This document shows positions 8,514 through 16,247 of a stretch of DNA of 51,673 nucleotides, piece after piece. The position numbers were made by a program, and so were the translations under genes. The DNA is from Nocardia carnea. Its GTDB lineage: Bacteria > Actinomycetota > Actinomycetes > Mycobacteriales > Mycobacteriaceae. Position 1 is the first letter of the stretch. Each line of letters opens with the position of its first letter. Location: NCBI RefSeq assembly GCF_029869215.1, contig NZ_JARWPM010000167.1, positions 1-51,673 on the forward strand, in the 5' to 3' direction. The notes below the pieces were generated by a model. That model ran no database searches and was not told the origin of the DNA. It worked only from the letters and a program-made list of their open reading frames with translations.

Positions 8514-8527
8514 GGAATGCGCTTTCC
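8514..8527. promoter_or_regulatory. LacI-type operator, copy 1 (before transporter operon)
   Basis: GGAATGCGCTTTCC, a near-palindrome around a central GCGC. The exact reverse complement occurs at 9694-9707, before the DUF993 operon and the LacI gene. This copy lies downstream of the predicted minus-strand promoter at 8541-8570, where a bound repressor would block transcription. Confidence 0.65.
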
Positions 8528-8540
8528 GACGCTGGGTTCG

Positions 8541-8570
8541 AGGCTAGTGTGACCGGACACACAGTGTCAA
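8541..8570 (-). promoter_or_regulatory. Predicted promoter of the ABC transporter operon
   Basis: On the minus strand, TTGACA (8570-8565) and TAGCCT (8546-8541) are 18 bp apart. A 16-bp near-palindrome GTGTGACCGGACACAC (8547-8562) fills nearly all of the spacer, which suggests a second regulator acts here. Confidence 0.5.
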
Positions 8571-8590
8571 GGGGTTCGCTTCGTCGCACG

Positions 8591-9631
8591 TCAGGCCGGG
8601 CGTACAGCGCTGCTGTCGCGCAGAACCACGCGACCCGGTACGAATTCGTGGGCGTGCGCGGCCGTGGCGGCGTCGTCCAGCGCGAGCGCGACGGCGCGTT
8701 CACCGATCTCGACCAGCGACAGGGCCACCGTCGACAGGCCGGGCACATGATCGCGCAGGGTGGGGATATCGTCGAACCCGGCGACGCACACATCATCGGG
8801 CACCGTGAGACCGAGGTCCCGCCACGCCGCGATCGCGCCGATCGCCATCACATCGCTGACGGCGAAAACGCACGGCGTGATGCCGCCGGTCTGCCCCGGC
8901 CGCAGATCCAGGGCGGCGGCCAAGCGGCGCGCGGCGCTGAAACCACCGTCGCGGGAAAAATCGCCCGCGATCTCCACCAGCGGTGTCACTCCCTGTGCCG
9001 CGAGAGTTTCGACGAACCCGTTGCGCCGGTCGACGGCGGTTCTGATATGGCCCGGACCGCCGATCACGGCGAAATCCCGGTGGCCCTGCCCGAGCAAGGC
9101 GTGCGCGAGTTGTGCGGAGGCCGCATGGTTTTCGGGTTCGACGGCGGCGCCGAAGGGGAGTGGCTGTCCGATGACCACCACCTTCCCGTTGTTGTCCAGG
9201 TAGCGGGCGCAGGCCTGCTCGAGGTCGCGGTCGAGATCCCCGCTCTGGCGCGAACCCGCCAGGATGATCGCATCGGCGCGGTGCGAGATGAAGGTGCTCA
9301 CGGATTCGCGTTCGATATCGAAATCGCGTTGCGTACTGGACAGCAGGACGAGTTTGCCGGCCCGCCGCGCCGCCGCCTGGACCCCTTGCACGATCGAGGA
9401 GAAGTAGGGGTCGGCGATATCGTGCACGACGAGCCCGATGAGTCCGGTCGACGACCGCGCGAGGGCTTGGGCCTGGGCGTTTGCCACGTAACCCAGTTCG
9501 GCGGCGGCGGCGCGCACCCGGTCGGCAACGCCTTCGCCGGGCACCCGGGACGAGCCGTTCAGCACGCGGGACGCGGTCGCCTGGGAGACGCCCGCCCGGG
9601 TCGCGACATCTTGCAATCTCACAGCCGCCAT
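8591..9631 (-). CDS. LacI family transcriptional regulator
   Basis: Repressor of 346 residues. The LacI headpiece is MAAVRLQDVATRAGVSQATA and SRVLNGSSRVPG, with the hinge region near LARSSTGLIGLVVHD. A periplasmic-binding-protein-like sensor domain follows (residues about 60-340; VCVAGFDDIPTLRDHVPGLS near the end). The ATG at 9631 is used because it starts the headpiece; the open frame upstream covers the operator and promoter. It lies between two target operons: the transporter operon downstream on the same strand and the Gfo/Idh/MocA - DUF993 - isomerase operon divergent from it. The matching 14-bp sites at 8514 and 9694 suggest it controls both and itself. Confidence 0.9.
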   Translation of the reverse strand: MAAVRLQDVATRAGVSQATASRVLNGSSRVPGEGVADRVRAAAAELGYVANAQAQALARSSTGLIGLVVHDIADPYFSSIVQGVQAAARRAGKLVLLSSTQRDFDIERESVSTFISHRADAIILAGSRQSGDLDRDLEQACARYLDNNGKVVVIGQPLPFGAAVEPENHAASAQLAHALLGQGHRDFAVIGGPGHIRTAVDRRNGFVETLAAQGVTPLVEIAGDFSRDGGFSAARRLAAALDLRPGQTGGITPCVFAVSDVMAIGAIAAWRDLGLTVPDDVCVAGFDDIPTLRDHVPGLSTVALSLVEIGERAVALALDDAATAAHAHEFVPGRVVLRDSSAVRPA

Positions 9632-9664
9632 GGCCTCGTGCCTCGTTCTCTCGTACGCATGGGG

Positions 9665-9693
9665 TTGACCGGACTTCGGGACTAGCATAGCTT
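9665..9693 (+). promoter_or_regulatory. Predicted promoter of the Gfo/Idh/MocA - DUF993 operon
   Basis: TTGACC (9665-9670) and TAGCTT (9688-9693) with a 17-bp spacer. The operator copy at 9694-9707 begins directly after the -10 element, the classic place for steric repression. Confidence 0.45.
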
Positions 9694-9707
9694 GGAAAGC
9701 GCATTCC
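9694..9707. promoter_or_regulatory. LacI-type operator, copy 2 (divergent promoter region)
   Basis: GGAAAGCGCATTCC, the exact reverse complement of copy 1 at 8514-8527; the shared bases continue on one side into CGACGC. It lies 63 bp from the LacI start codon and about 98 bp before the oxidoreductase start, so it can control both directions. Confidence 0.65.
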
Positions 9708-9804
9708 GACGCTGACTCGTCCACTCGGCTGGTGCGGTCCCTCCGCACCCTTCACGACCCGTTCCGCGGTCGTCGGCCACGCAAATCAGAAGAGGCACCC
9801 AGCC

Positions 9805-10968
9805 ATGCCCGATTCCCTTCCGCAACGCACGCTCCGCATCGCCATGAACGGCGTCACCGGCCGCATGGGCTACCGCCAGCACCTCGTGCGGTCCATCCTG
9901 CCGATCCGCGACGGTGGCGGGCTGCTGCTCCCGGACGGCACCCGCGTCCAGGTCGAGCCGATCCTGGTCGGCCGCAATGCCGCCAAGCTCGCCGAACTCG
10001 CCGAACGGCACGGGATCGCCGAATGGAGTGTCGACGCCGCCGCCGTGATCGCCGATCCGTCCATCGATATCTACTTCGACGCGCAGGTCACCTCCCGGCG
10101 CGCCGAGGCGCTCGCCGCGGCCATGAAGGCGGGTAAGCATGTCTTCACCGAGAAACCGACCGCCGAAACGCTGACCGAGGCGGTCGAGCTCGCCCGGGTC
10201 GCCGCGAACGCCGGGGTCACCGCGGGCGTCGTGCACGACAAGCTCTACCTACCCGGCTTGGTGAAGTTGCGCAGGCTCGTCGACGAAGGCTTCTTCGGCC
10301 GGATCCTCTCGCTGCGCGGCGAATTCGGCTACTGGGTCTTCGAGGGCGACGGACAGCCCGCCCAGCGGCCCAGCTGGAACTATCGGGCCGAGGACGGCGG
10401 CGGCATCGTCGTCGATATGTTCTGCCACTGGAACTACGTGCTCGAGGGCCTGCTCGGCAAGGTCGAGGCGGTCACCGCGAAGGCGGCCACCCATATCCCC
10501 ACGCGCTGGGACGAACAGGGCAAGCCCTATCCGGCTACGGCCGACGATGCCGCCTACGGGATCTTCGAGATGGAAAACGGTGTGATCGCCCAGATCAACT
10601 CGTCGTGGGCGGTGCGCGTGTACCGCGATGAGCTCGTCGAGTTCCAGATCGACGGAACGCACGGGTCCGCCGTCGCCGGCCTGCGTAAATGTGTTGCCCA
10701 GCATCGCTCGCACACGCCCAAGCCGGTGTGGAATCCGGATCTTCCGGTGACCGAGCCGTTCCGGGACCAATGGCTGGAAGTACCGGCGAACGCGGACCTG
10801 GACAACGGGTTCAAGGTGCAATGGGAGGAATTCCTCACCGATGTGGTGCACGGACGGCCGCACCGCTACGGGATGCTCTCCGCCGCGCGCGGGGTACAAC
10901 TGGCCGAACTCGGACTGCGTAGCTCCGCCGAAGGCCGCCGGATCGAGATCCCGGAGGTCACGCTGTGA
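9805..10968 (+). CDS. Gfo/Idh/MocA family oxidoreductase
   Basis: NAD(P)-dependent sugar or polyol dehydrogenase family, 387 residues. The N-terminal Rossmann part (RIAMNGVTGRMGYRQHL) is a variant of the usual GxGxxG and is followed by the conserved GKHVFTEKPTAET (residues about 112-124), whose Lys-Pro pair is the family hallmark. The C-terminal alpha/beta domain includes EDGGGIVVDMFCHWNYVLE, where the catalytic His would lie. The ATG at 9805 has AGAAGAGG 9 bp upstream. Its stop overlaps the next start (GTGA). It is the first gene of a three-gene operon with DUF993 and a sugar isomerase. The substrate is unknown; a carbohydrate acid or amino sugar is plausible from the families. Confidence 0.9.
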   Translation: MPDSLPQRTLRIAMNGVTGRMGYRQHLVRSILPIRDGGGLLLPDGTRVQVEPILVGRNAAKLAELAERHGIAEWSVDAAAVIADPSIDIYFDAQVTSRRAEALAAAMKAGKHVFTEKPTAETLTEAVELARVAANAGVTAGVVHDKLYLPGLVKLRRLVDEGFFGRILSLRGEFGYWVFEGDGQPAQRPSWNYRAEDGGGIVVDMFCHWNYVLEGLLGKVEAVTAKAATHIPTRWDEQGKPYPATADDAAYGIFEMENGVIAQINSSWAVRVYRDELVEFQIDGTHGSAVAGLRKCVAQHRSHTPKPVWNPDLPVTEPFRDQWLEVPANADLDNGFKVQWEEFLTDVVHGRPHRYGMLSAARGVQLAELGLRSSAEGRRIEIPEVTL

Positions 10969-12155
10969 CCGCCGCGTCCACGGGCATATCGGTCGTACTG
11001 CCCACCGGCGACCGGCTCGAACCGTACGTTCTCGGTGCCCCCGGCGCGTGGACACGGCCGTCCCGGCCGATCACCTCGCGCGTGGCTTTCGCTGCCGCGC
11101 ATGTCGTTCCGCGTGCCACGGCCGACAACACACCGGGTGCTCCCGCGGCCATCGATTGGGACGCGACGCTGGCGTACCGGCACGAACTGTGGTCCTACGG
11201 GCTCGGTGTCGCCGACGCCATGGACACCGCCCAGCGCGGAATGGGTCTCGACTGGCCGGCAACCGCCGAATTGATCCGGCGCTCCGGCGCGGAGGCGGCC
11301 GCGGCCGGTGGCCGGCTGGCCTGCGGCGCCGGAACCGATCAGCTCGACCTCGCCGGACTCCCCGCCGGATCGGCCGGGCTCGCCGCGATCGTCGACGCCT
11401 ATCGCGAACAGATCGACGTGGTCGCCGGCGCCGGCGCCCAGGTGATCCTGATGGCCTCGCGCGCCCTCGTCCAGGTCGCCCGGTCGGCCGCCGATTACGT
11501 CTCCGTCTACGAGACATTGCTGGCCGGCGTGGACCGGCCGGTGATCCTGCACTGGCTCGGCACCATGTTCGATCCCGCGCTGCACGGATACTGGGGCAGC
11601 CCGGATATCGATGCCGCCACCGAAACGTTCCGTGCTCTCATCGAGAACAACCGAGCGAAGATCGACGGGGTCAAGGTCTCACTGCTCGACGCGGCCCACG
11701 AGATCGCCCTGCGCCGCGCACTGCCCGACGGTGTCCGGCTGTACACGGGCGACGATTTCAACTATCCGGAACTGATCATCGGCGACGCGCACGGGCATTC
11801 GGATGCCTTGCTCGGCATCTTCGCGGCGATCTACCCGGCGGCGTCCACCGCGCTCCAGGAACTCGACAACGGCAATACGGCGCGAGCCTCGGAAATCCTC
11901 GGCGCCACACGAGAACTGGGTCGTCACATCTTCTCCGCGCCGACGTACTACTACAAGACCGGCATCGCGTTCCTGTCCTGGCTCAACGACAAGCAACCGG
12001 GCTTTTCGATGGTGGGCGGGCTGTCCACCGGCCGGTCCGTCACGCATCTGGCCGAATTGTTCCGCCTCGCGGACAAGGCCGGACTCCTGGCCGACCCGGA
12101 GCTGGCCGCGCACCGCATGCGGGTCTACCTCGAACTGAACGGATTGACATCATGA
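10965..12155 (+). CDS. DUF993 family protein (dihydrodipicolinate synthase-like barrel)
   Basis: A 396-residue protein that matches DUF993, a family distantly related to the class I aldolase/DapA barrel. Its reaction is unknown. Aldolase-like features include a lysine in a barrel-strand context (KIDGVKVSLLDAAHEIALRR, residues about 226-245, where a Schiff-base Lys could sit) and a following strand with GVRLYTGDDFNYPELI. The start is a GTG that overlaps the upstream stop by four bases, and its own stop overlaps the next ATG (ATGA), so the three genes are translationally coupled. A retro-aldol or dehydratase step on the product of the upstream dehydrogenase is a reasonable inference only. Confidence 0.85.
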   Translation: MTAASTGISVVLPTGDRLEPYVLGAPGAWTRPSRPITSRVAFAAAHVVPRATADNTPGAPAAIDWDATLAYRHELWSYGLGVADAMDTAQRGMGLDWPATAELIRRSGAEAAAAGGRLACGAGTDQLDLAGLPAGSAGLAAIVDAYREQIDVVAGAGAQVILMASRALVQVARSAADYVSVYETLLAGVDRPVILHWLGTMFDPALHGYWGSPDIDAATETFRALIENNRAKIDGVKVSLLDAAHEIALRRALPDGVRLYTGDDFNYPELIIGDAHGHSDALLGIFAAIYPAASTALQELDNGNTARASEILGATRELGRHIFSAPTYYYKTGIAFLSWLNDKQPGFSMVGGLSTGRSVTHLAELFRLADKAGLLADPELAAHRMRVYLELNGLTS

Positions 12156-13024
12156 CTTCTGTTGCGGCACAGCACAGTGCCTACGATCTGTCCGATCCGT
12201 TCCGGTCCCTGTCGTTGAACACGGCGACCACGAAGCGATGGACCCTCGCCGAGGCCGTGGACGGTGCCGCCCGTGCGGGGCTCGGTGCCATCGGGCTGTG
12301 GCGCGATCGGGTCGACGAAATCGGTGCCGCCACGGCGGCGAAGATCGTCGCCGACGCGGGGCTGCGGGTCTCGAGTCTGTGCCGCGGAGGTTTCCTGACC
12401 GAACCGGGCGACGGGGGCACGGCGCTCGACGACAACCGCCGCGCCATCGACGATGCGGCGACCCTGGGCACCCGGGAACTGGTGATGGTGGTGGGCGGTA
12501 TGCCCGGCCGCGACCTCGCCGCCGCACGGGCGCGAGTGGCGGAGCGGCTGGCCACGCTCGTCCCGTACGCGGCCGAACGCGGCGTCCGTCTCGCGCTGGA
12601 ACCGTTGCACCCCATGTTCTGCGCCGACCGGGCGGTGATTTCCACCCTGGCCCAGGCCTTGGCGATGGCGCAGCCGTATCCGGCGCAGACCGTGGGCGTC
12701 GTCGTCGATACCTTCCATATCTGGTGGGATCCGGCCCTGGAAGAGCAGATCGCCCAAGCCGGCGCCGCCGGGCGGATCAGCTCGTACCAGGTCTGCGACT
12801 GGCTGAATCCGATGACCGCCGATCCGCTGCTGTCGCGCGGCATGATGGGCGACGGCGTCGTCGATTTCACGACCATCGGCGGGTGGGTCCGCGCCGCCGG
12901 CTACCGCGGTGACGTCGAGGTCGAAATCTTCAACGCGGATATCTGGGCCGGTGACGGCCGGGAGGTGATCGAAACGATGAAGCAGCGCTACCGCGAGCTG
13001 GTGCTGCCCGCTCTGGTGGGCTGA
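12152..13024 (+). CDS. Sugar phosphate isomerase/epimerase family (xylose isomerase-like TIM barrel)
   Basis: A 290-residue TIM-barrel protein of the AP endonuclease family 2/IolE-hexulose isomerase superfamily. Metal-ligand regions are visible: RLALEPLHPMFCADRAV (the Glu near residue 150), VGVVVDTFHIWWDP (Asp and His) and GDVEVEIFNADIW near the C-terminus (Glu). The start is fixed by the ATGA overlap with the DUF993 stop. It closes the three-gene operon. Together with a Gfo/Idh/MocA dehydrogenase and a LacI regulator it suggests breakdown of an unusual sugar or polyol. Confidence 0.88.
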   Translation: MTSVAAQHSAYDLSDPFRSLSLNTATTKRWTLAEAVDGAARAGLGAIGLWRDRVDEIGAATAAKIVADAGLRVSSLCRGGFLTEPGDGGTALDDNRRAIDDAATLGTRELVMVVGGMPGRDLAAARARVAERLATLVPYAAERGVRLALEPLHPMFCADRAVISTLAQALAMAQPYPAQTVGVVVDTFHIWWDPALEEQIAQAGAAGRISSYQVCDWLNPMTADPLLSRGMMGDGVVDFTTIGGWVRAAGYRGDVEVEIFNADIWAGDGREVIETMKQRYRELVLPALVG

Positions 13025-13168
13025 ACCCGGCAGCACGAGCGCAAAACCCGGCCCGCAGAGCGCCGAATATGGAGCACTAGCGCCGGACGTCTCATATGAA
13101 GCACACTGGGCACACCCATCGCGCGGCACTACGGCACCGGTGGCAGATGTTCAGGAGATGGCGAGTCG

Positions 13169-14206
13169 ATGGTCCACGGCGACACTGATCAACCCGCGGT
13201 GCCGAACGCCGCCGGGATCGATATCGAGCGGGTGACCGGCTGGTTCGCCGCGAACGTCCCGGCGGCCGCGCCGCCGCTGCGGTTCGACCTGATCACCGGC
13301 GGCCGGTCGAATCTCACCTACCGTGTGCACGACCGATCCGGGGGCCGCTGGGTCCTGCGCCGCCCGCCCACCGGGCATGTCCTCGCCTCGGCGCACGATG
13401 TCGTTCGGGAATTCCGGATCCTCGATCTGCTCGCCGGTGGCCCGGTCCCCGTTCCCCCGGTGCTGGGCTGCTGCACCGACCATGCCGTCACCGGCGCCGA
13501 TTTCTATGTCATGGAGTATGTGGACGGTGTCGTACCCGACACCGGCACCGCCGCCGAGATCCCCCGGGAGAGTCGTGCCGCGGCTTCCTGCGATATCGTC
13601 GATACGCTCGCGGCCGTCCATGCCGTGGACACCACCACCGGGCCGCTCGCCGAGCAGCGCCGGCCCGGCAGTTATCTGGAACGACAGCTCCGCCGCTGGC
13701 ACCGTCAGCTCACCGCCGGTGGTGTGGGGCCGGGACCGCTCTGGGAAGTCCATGATCGGCTCACGCGACGGATGCCGCGTGAGCGGTGGACCGGGATAAC
13801 GCACGGCGACTTCCGACCTGGCAACCTGCTGATCGGCCCCGACGGGACCGTTCGCGCCGTTCTGGACTGGGAACTGTGGACCGTCGGCGACGTCATGGCC
13901 GATATCGGCTGGCTCACCGCGTCCTGGACCTCGGCCGAACCGTTCGGCTGGGCTCCCGACCCCGCCGAGGGCTATCTCGAGGTGGATGCGGTGCTCGCGC
14001 GCTATGCCGATACCACCGGCCGAGCCCTCGACGATCTGCCCTACTACCAAGCTTTCGCGCTGTGGCGGCTGGCGGCCATCGCCGAGGGAGTGGCGGCGCG
14101 TTTCCGCGCCGGCGTGATGGGCGAGCAGGACATCGATGTGACGGAACTCTCGGAGCGACCCGGCCGGCTCGCCGAATCCGCGAACGCACTATTGCGATCG
14201 AAATAA
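13169..14206 (+). CDS. Phosphotransferase family protein (APH/ACAD10-like)
   Basis: A 345-residue kinase-fold protein. The Brenner-type catalytic loop is HGDFRPGN (212-219) and the metal-binding segment is LDWEL (232-236). The nucleotide-binding part begins at FDLITGGRSNLTYRV (39-53) with the Lys replaced in context by WVLRRPP. This subgroup (ACAD10/choline kinase-like) is common in mycolic actinomycetes and is usually not involved in drug resistance; the substrate is unknown. AGGAG about 10 bp upstream supports the ATG at 13169. It stands alone: 144 bp separate it from the isomerase gene and over 420 bp from the P450 gene. Confidence 0.85.
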   Translation: MVHGDTDQPAVPNAAGIDIERVTGWFAANVPAAAPPLRFDLITGGRSNLTYRVHDRSGGRWVLRRPPTGHVLASAHDVVREFRILDLLAGGPVPVPPVLGCCTDHAVTGADFYVMEYVDGVVPDTGTAAEIPRESRAAASCDIVDTLAAVHAVDTTTGPLAEQRRPGSYLERQLRRWHRQLTAGGVGPGPLWEVHDRLTRRMPRERWTGITHGDFRPGNLLIGPDGTVRAVLDWELWTVGDVMADIGWLTASWTSAEPFGWAPDPAEGYLEVDAVLARYADTTGRALDDLPYYQAFALWRLAAIAEGVAARFRAGVMGEQDIDVTELSERPGRLAESANALLRSK

Positions 14207-14629
14207 TGAGAAGTGCGAGTGGTTGATTGCCGATTCCTAATATGTAGAACCCGGATAATTCTGCGACCTGCTACGAGTACATAAGGTGTTTGGGCGGAAA
14301 CGTTACAAACAATGATTCCGTCGACGGCCGCCGGTTGGGTGTGCCGAAGGGAAATCGCTGGTGCCGACGGGTTTTCGGCAGTGATCGTCCGCGGGCGTGG
14401 CCCGGGTGTCGCCGAACGCCCTGGGGGAAGACCGAATTGGATTCGCACTTTCGCGAACCGTTCCAGCCGGAACTTCTTGCGGTCCGGTGCGGCGCACACA
14501 GTGGCGTATCGCACTACTCTCTCGCTTGCGGCCGATCGATCACACCAATATCGTTCCGACGCGGGGAGATGTCCCAATTCGGACAACTCCTCAGATCTGT
14601 CGCTGTTGCTGTCATTGGAGTTCCCGGCA
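14207..14629. other. 423-bp intergenic region before the degenerate P450 gene
   Basis: No gene is supported here. The first 100 bp are less GC-rich than the surroundings and probably carry the P450 promoter, but I see no convincing -35/-10 pair. The P450 frame stays open back to 14312, yet the translated extension has no family resemblance, so I treat it as an untranslated leader. Confidence 0.5.
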
Positions 14630-15892
14630 TTGACCAAGTCCCTACCGTCGTCCGAAACCGGTGCCGCCGGCTGCCCGTACTCCTCCCCGCGGCCGGCCGG
14701 TGTGCCCCCTCGGGTCGCCCTGTACACCGAGGAGTATGCCGCCGACCCGCATCGCGTCTTCGCCGAGATGCGGCAGCGGCACCGGACGCTCGCGCCGGTG
14801 GAGCTGGCGCCCGGTATTCCGGCGACATTGGTGATCGGCTACCACACTGCCATCCGTATCTTCAATGATCCCGAGCATTTCCCGGCCGACGCGCGCGCCT
14901 GGGAGAAAACCGTCCCCGCCGATCATCCACTGATGCCGATGATGGGCTGGCGGCCGAATGTCATGCGCAGTACCGGAGCGGAACATATCCGGTACCGGGA
15001 GGCGATCACGGCCGCGCTCGACGGCGTCGATCTGTTCTCCATGCATCAGAGTGTCGAGGCGGTGGCGACCCCGCTGATCAACGACTTCTGCATGGACGGC
15101 GAAGCCGAACTCATCGGCCAGTACGCCTTCCCGCTGACCTTCCAGGTGCTCAACACCATATTGGGTTGCCCGCCGGATCTCGGGCAGCGTATCGCCGCGG
15201 GTATGGCCGACATGTTCGAGGGTGGCGCCGCCGCCACCGACGCGGACGCCAGGATCAACGAAGCGCTCTTCGAGCTGGTCGCGCTCAAACGCGCCGAACC
15301 CGGCCGCGATATCACCTCTCGCCTGCTGGCTCATTCCGCGGGTCTGCAGGATTCGGAGATGGTGCACCAGCTGGCGGTGCTCTACGGGGCGGGTATCGAG
15401 CCGTTGACCAACCTGACGGTCAACACGCTGTTGCTCATGATCACCGATCCCCGGTTCACCGGCCTGCCGTCTGCCGGTGTCGCCCCCACGACCCGGGACG
15501 CACTGAACGAGCTGCTGTACACCGACCCGCCGATGGCGAACTACTGCCTCAGCTACCCGCGGCAGCCGATCATGCTGGACGGCGTCTGGTTGCCCGCCCA
15601 TCAGCCGGTGGTCATCGGAATGTCGGCCTGTAACAACGATCCGGCGATCCACTCGGGCCAGTACACCGACAACAACGCGCATCTGGCCTGGGGTTCGGGA
15701 CCGCATACCTGCCCGGCGAGGTCGATCGCCTATATGGTCGCCCAGAATGCGATCGATCAGCTGCTCGACGCGCTACCCGAAATCCGGCTCGCCTGTCCGG
15801 TCGACCAACTGCGTTGGCGGCCGGGTCCTTTCCATCGCGCGCTCGCGGCGATGCCGGTGCGGTTCCCGCCCTCACCGCCGCTCGGACTGTAA
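14630..15892 (+). CDS. Cytochrome P450 with degenerate ExxR and I-helix motifs (CYP157/CvnE-like)
   Basis: A 420-residue P450-fold protein. The heme-ligand loop is AWGSGPHTCPAR with Cys361, so heme binding is likely. Two normally essential motifs are altered. The K-helix ExxR reads ELLY (294-297), with Tyr in place of Arg. The I-helix AGxxT reads AGIEP (254-258), with no Thr. The N-terminal block VELAPGIPATLVIGY (57-71) and the MGWRPN segment (105-110) recall conservon-linked CYP157-type enzymes, some of which are reported to lack ExxR. No conservon genes are seen nearby. The start is a TTG at 14630 with GGAG about 10 bp upstream; other starts are possible. It precedes the radical SAM gene by 355 bp. 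Confidence 0.82.
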   Translation: MTKSLPSSETGAAGCPYSSPRPAGVPPRVALYTEEYAADPHRVFAEMRQRHRTLAPVELAPGIPATLVIGYHTAIRIFNDPEHFPADARAWEKTVPADHPLMPMMGWRPNVMRSTGAEHIRYREAITAALDGVDLFSMHQSVEAVATPLINDFCMDGEAELIGQYAFPLTFQVLNTILGCPPDLGQRIAAGMADMFEGGAAATDADARINEALFELVALKRAEPGRDITSRLLAHSAGLQDSEMVHQLAVLYGAGIEPLTNLTVNTLLLMITDPRFTGLPSAGVAPTTRDALNELLYTDPPMANYCLSYPRQPIMLDGVWLPAHQPVVIGMSACNNDPAIHSGQYTDNNAHLAWGSGPHTCPARSIAYMVAQNAIDQLLDALPEIRLACPVDQLRWRPGPFHRALAAMPVRFPPSPPLGL

Positions 15893-16247
15893 CGCCGTCG
15901 CGGTGCCGCCCACCGTGGCTACACCGCGACCGCGCCGCATGGTTGCGTAAAATCTCTCCCGCGAGAATCCTTGTGTCGGAACATGTCCGGGATCAGTCGC
16001 GCGGATCGTAAAAAGCGTCGGTGATGTGCTTTGGGCATCGCGCTGTACCAGGGTTTGTCCTAGAATTATTTCTAGCGCTAACGAGTTCAGTACCCGTACG
16101 ACCGCTCCGTATCCGCATTCTCACCAACCACCTGCCGGCCCATCGGTTCGGCAGCGCATCGGCAGCACTATCGATTTCCGACAGTTTCGACTCGCCGGTG
16201 ACATCTAGCAGCGTGCAAATCTGCCGCATCGCACCGAGGAGGATGTT
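15893..16247 (+). other. 355-bp intergenic region before the radical SAM gene
   Basis: This holds a perfect 6-4-6 palindrome (16060-16075) and an AT-rich pocket, probably the control region of the radical SAM gene. A 13-codon ORF (15983-16024) and longer low-quality ORFs cross it, but none has a ribosome site or family resemblance. No precursor peptide is evident. Confidence 0.5.
16060..16075. promoter_or_regulatory. Perfect 6-4-6 palindrome upstream of the radical SAM gene
   Basis: CTAGAA, ttat, TTCTAG, about 170 bp before the radical SAM start codon in an AT-rich pocket. It is a likely protein-binding site; the regulator is unknown. Confidence 0.5.

Noticed and set aside
13169..14206. Aminoglycoside resistance gene suggested by the phosphotransferase fold
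   Set aside because: The sequence fits the broader ACAD10/choline-kinase-like group found widely in mycolic actinomycetes, with no resistance-specific feature.
14312..14629. Upstream extension of the degenerate P450 by 106 residues
   Set aside because: The extension has no P450 or targeting feature and reads like translated non-coding DNA.
15983..16024. A 13-codon ORF (starting MSGIS, ending RKKRR) in the radical SAM leader as a possible precursor peptide
   Set aside because: It has no ribosome site, no core residues typical of radical SAM or P450 substrates, and is short enough to arise by chance.
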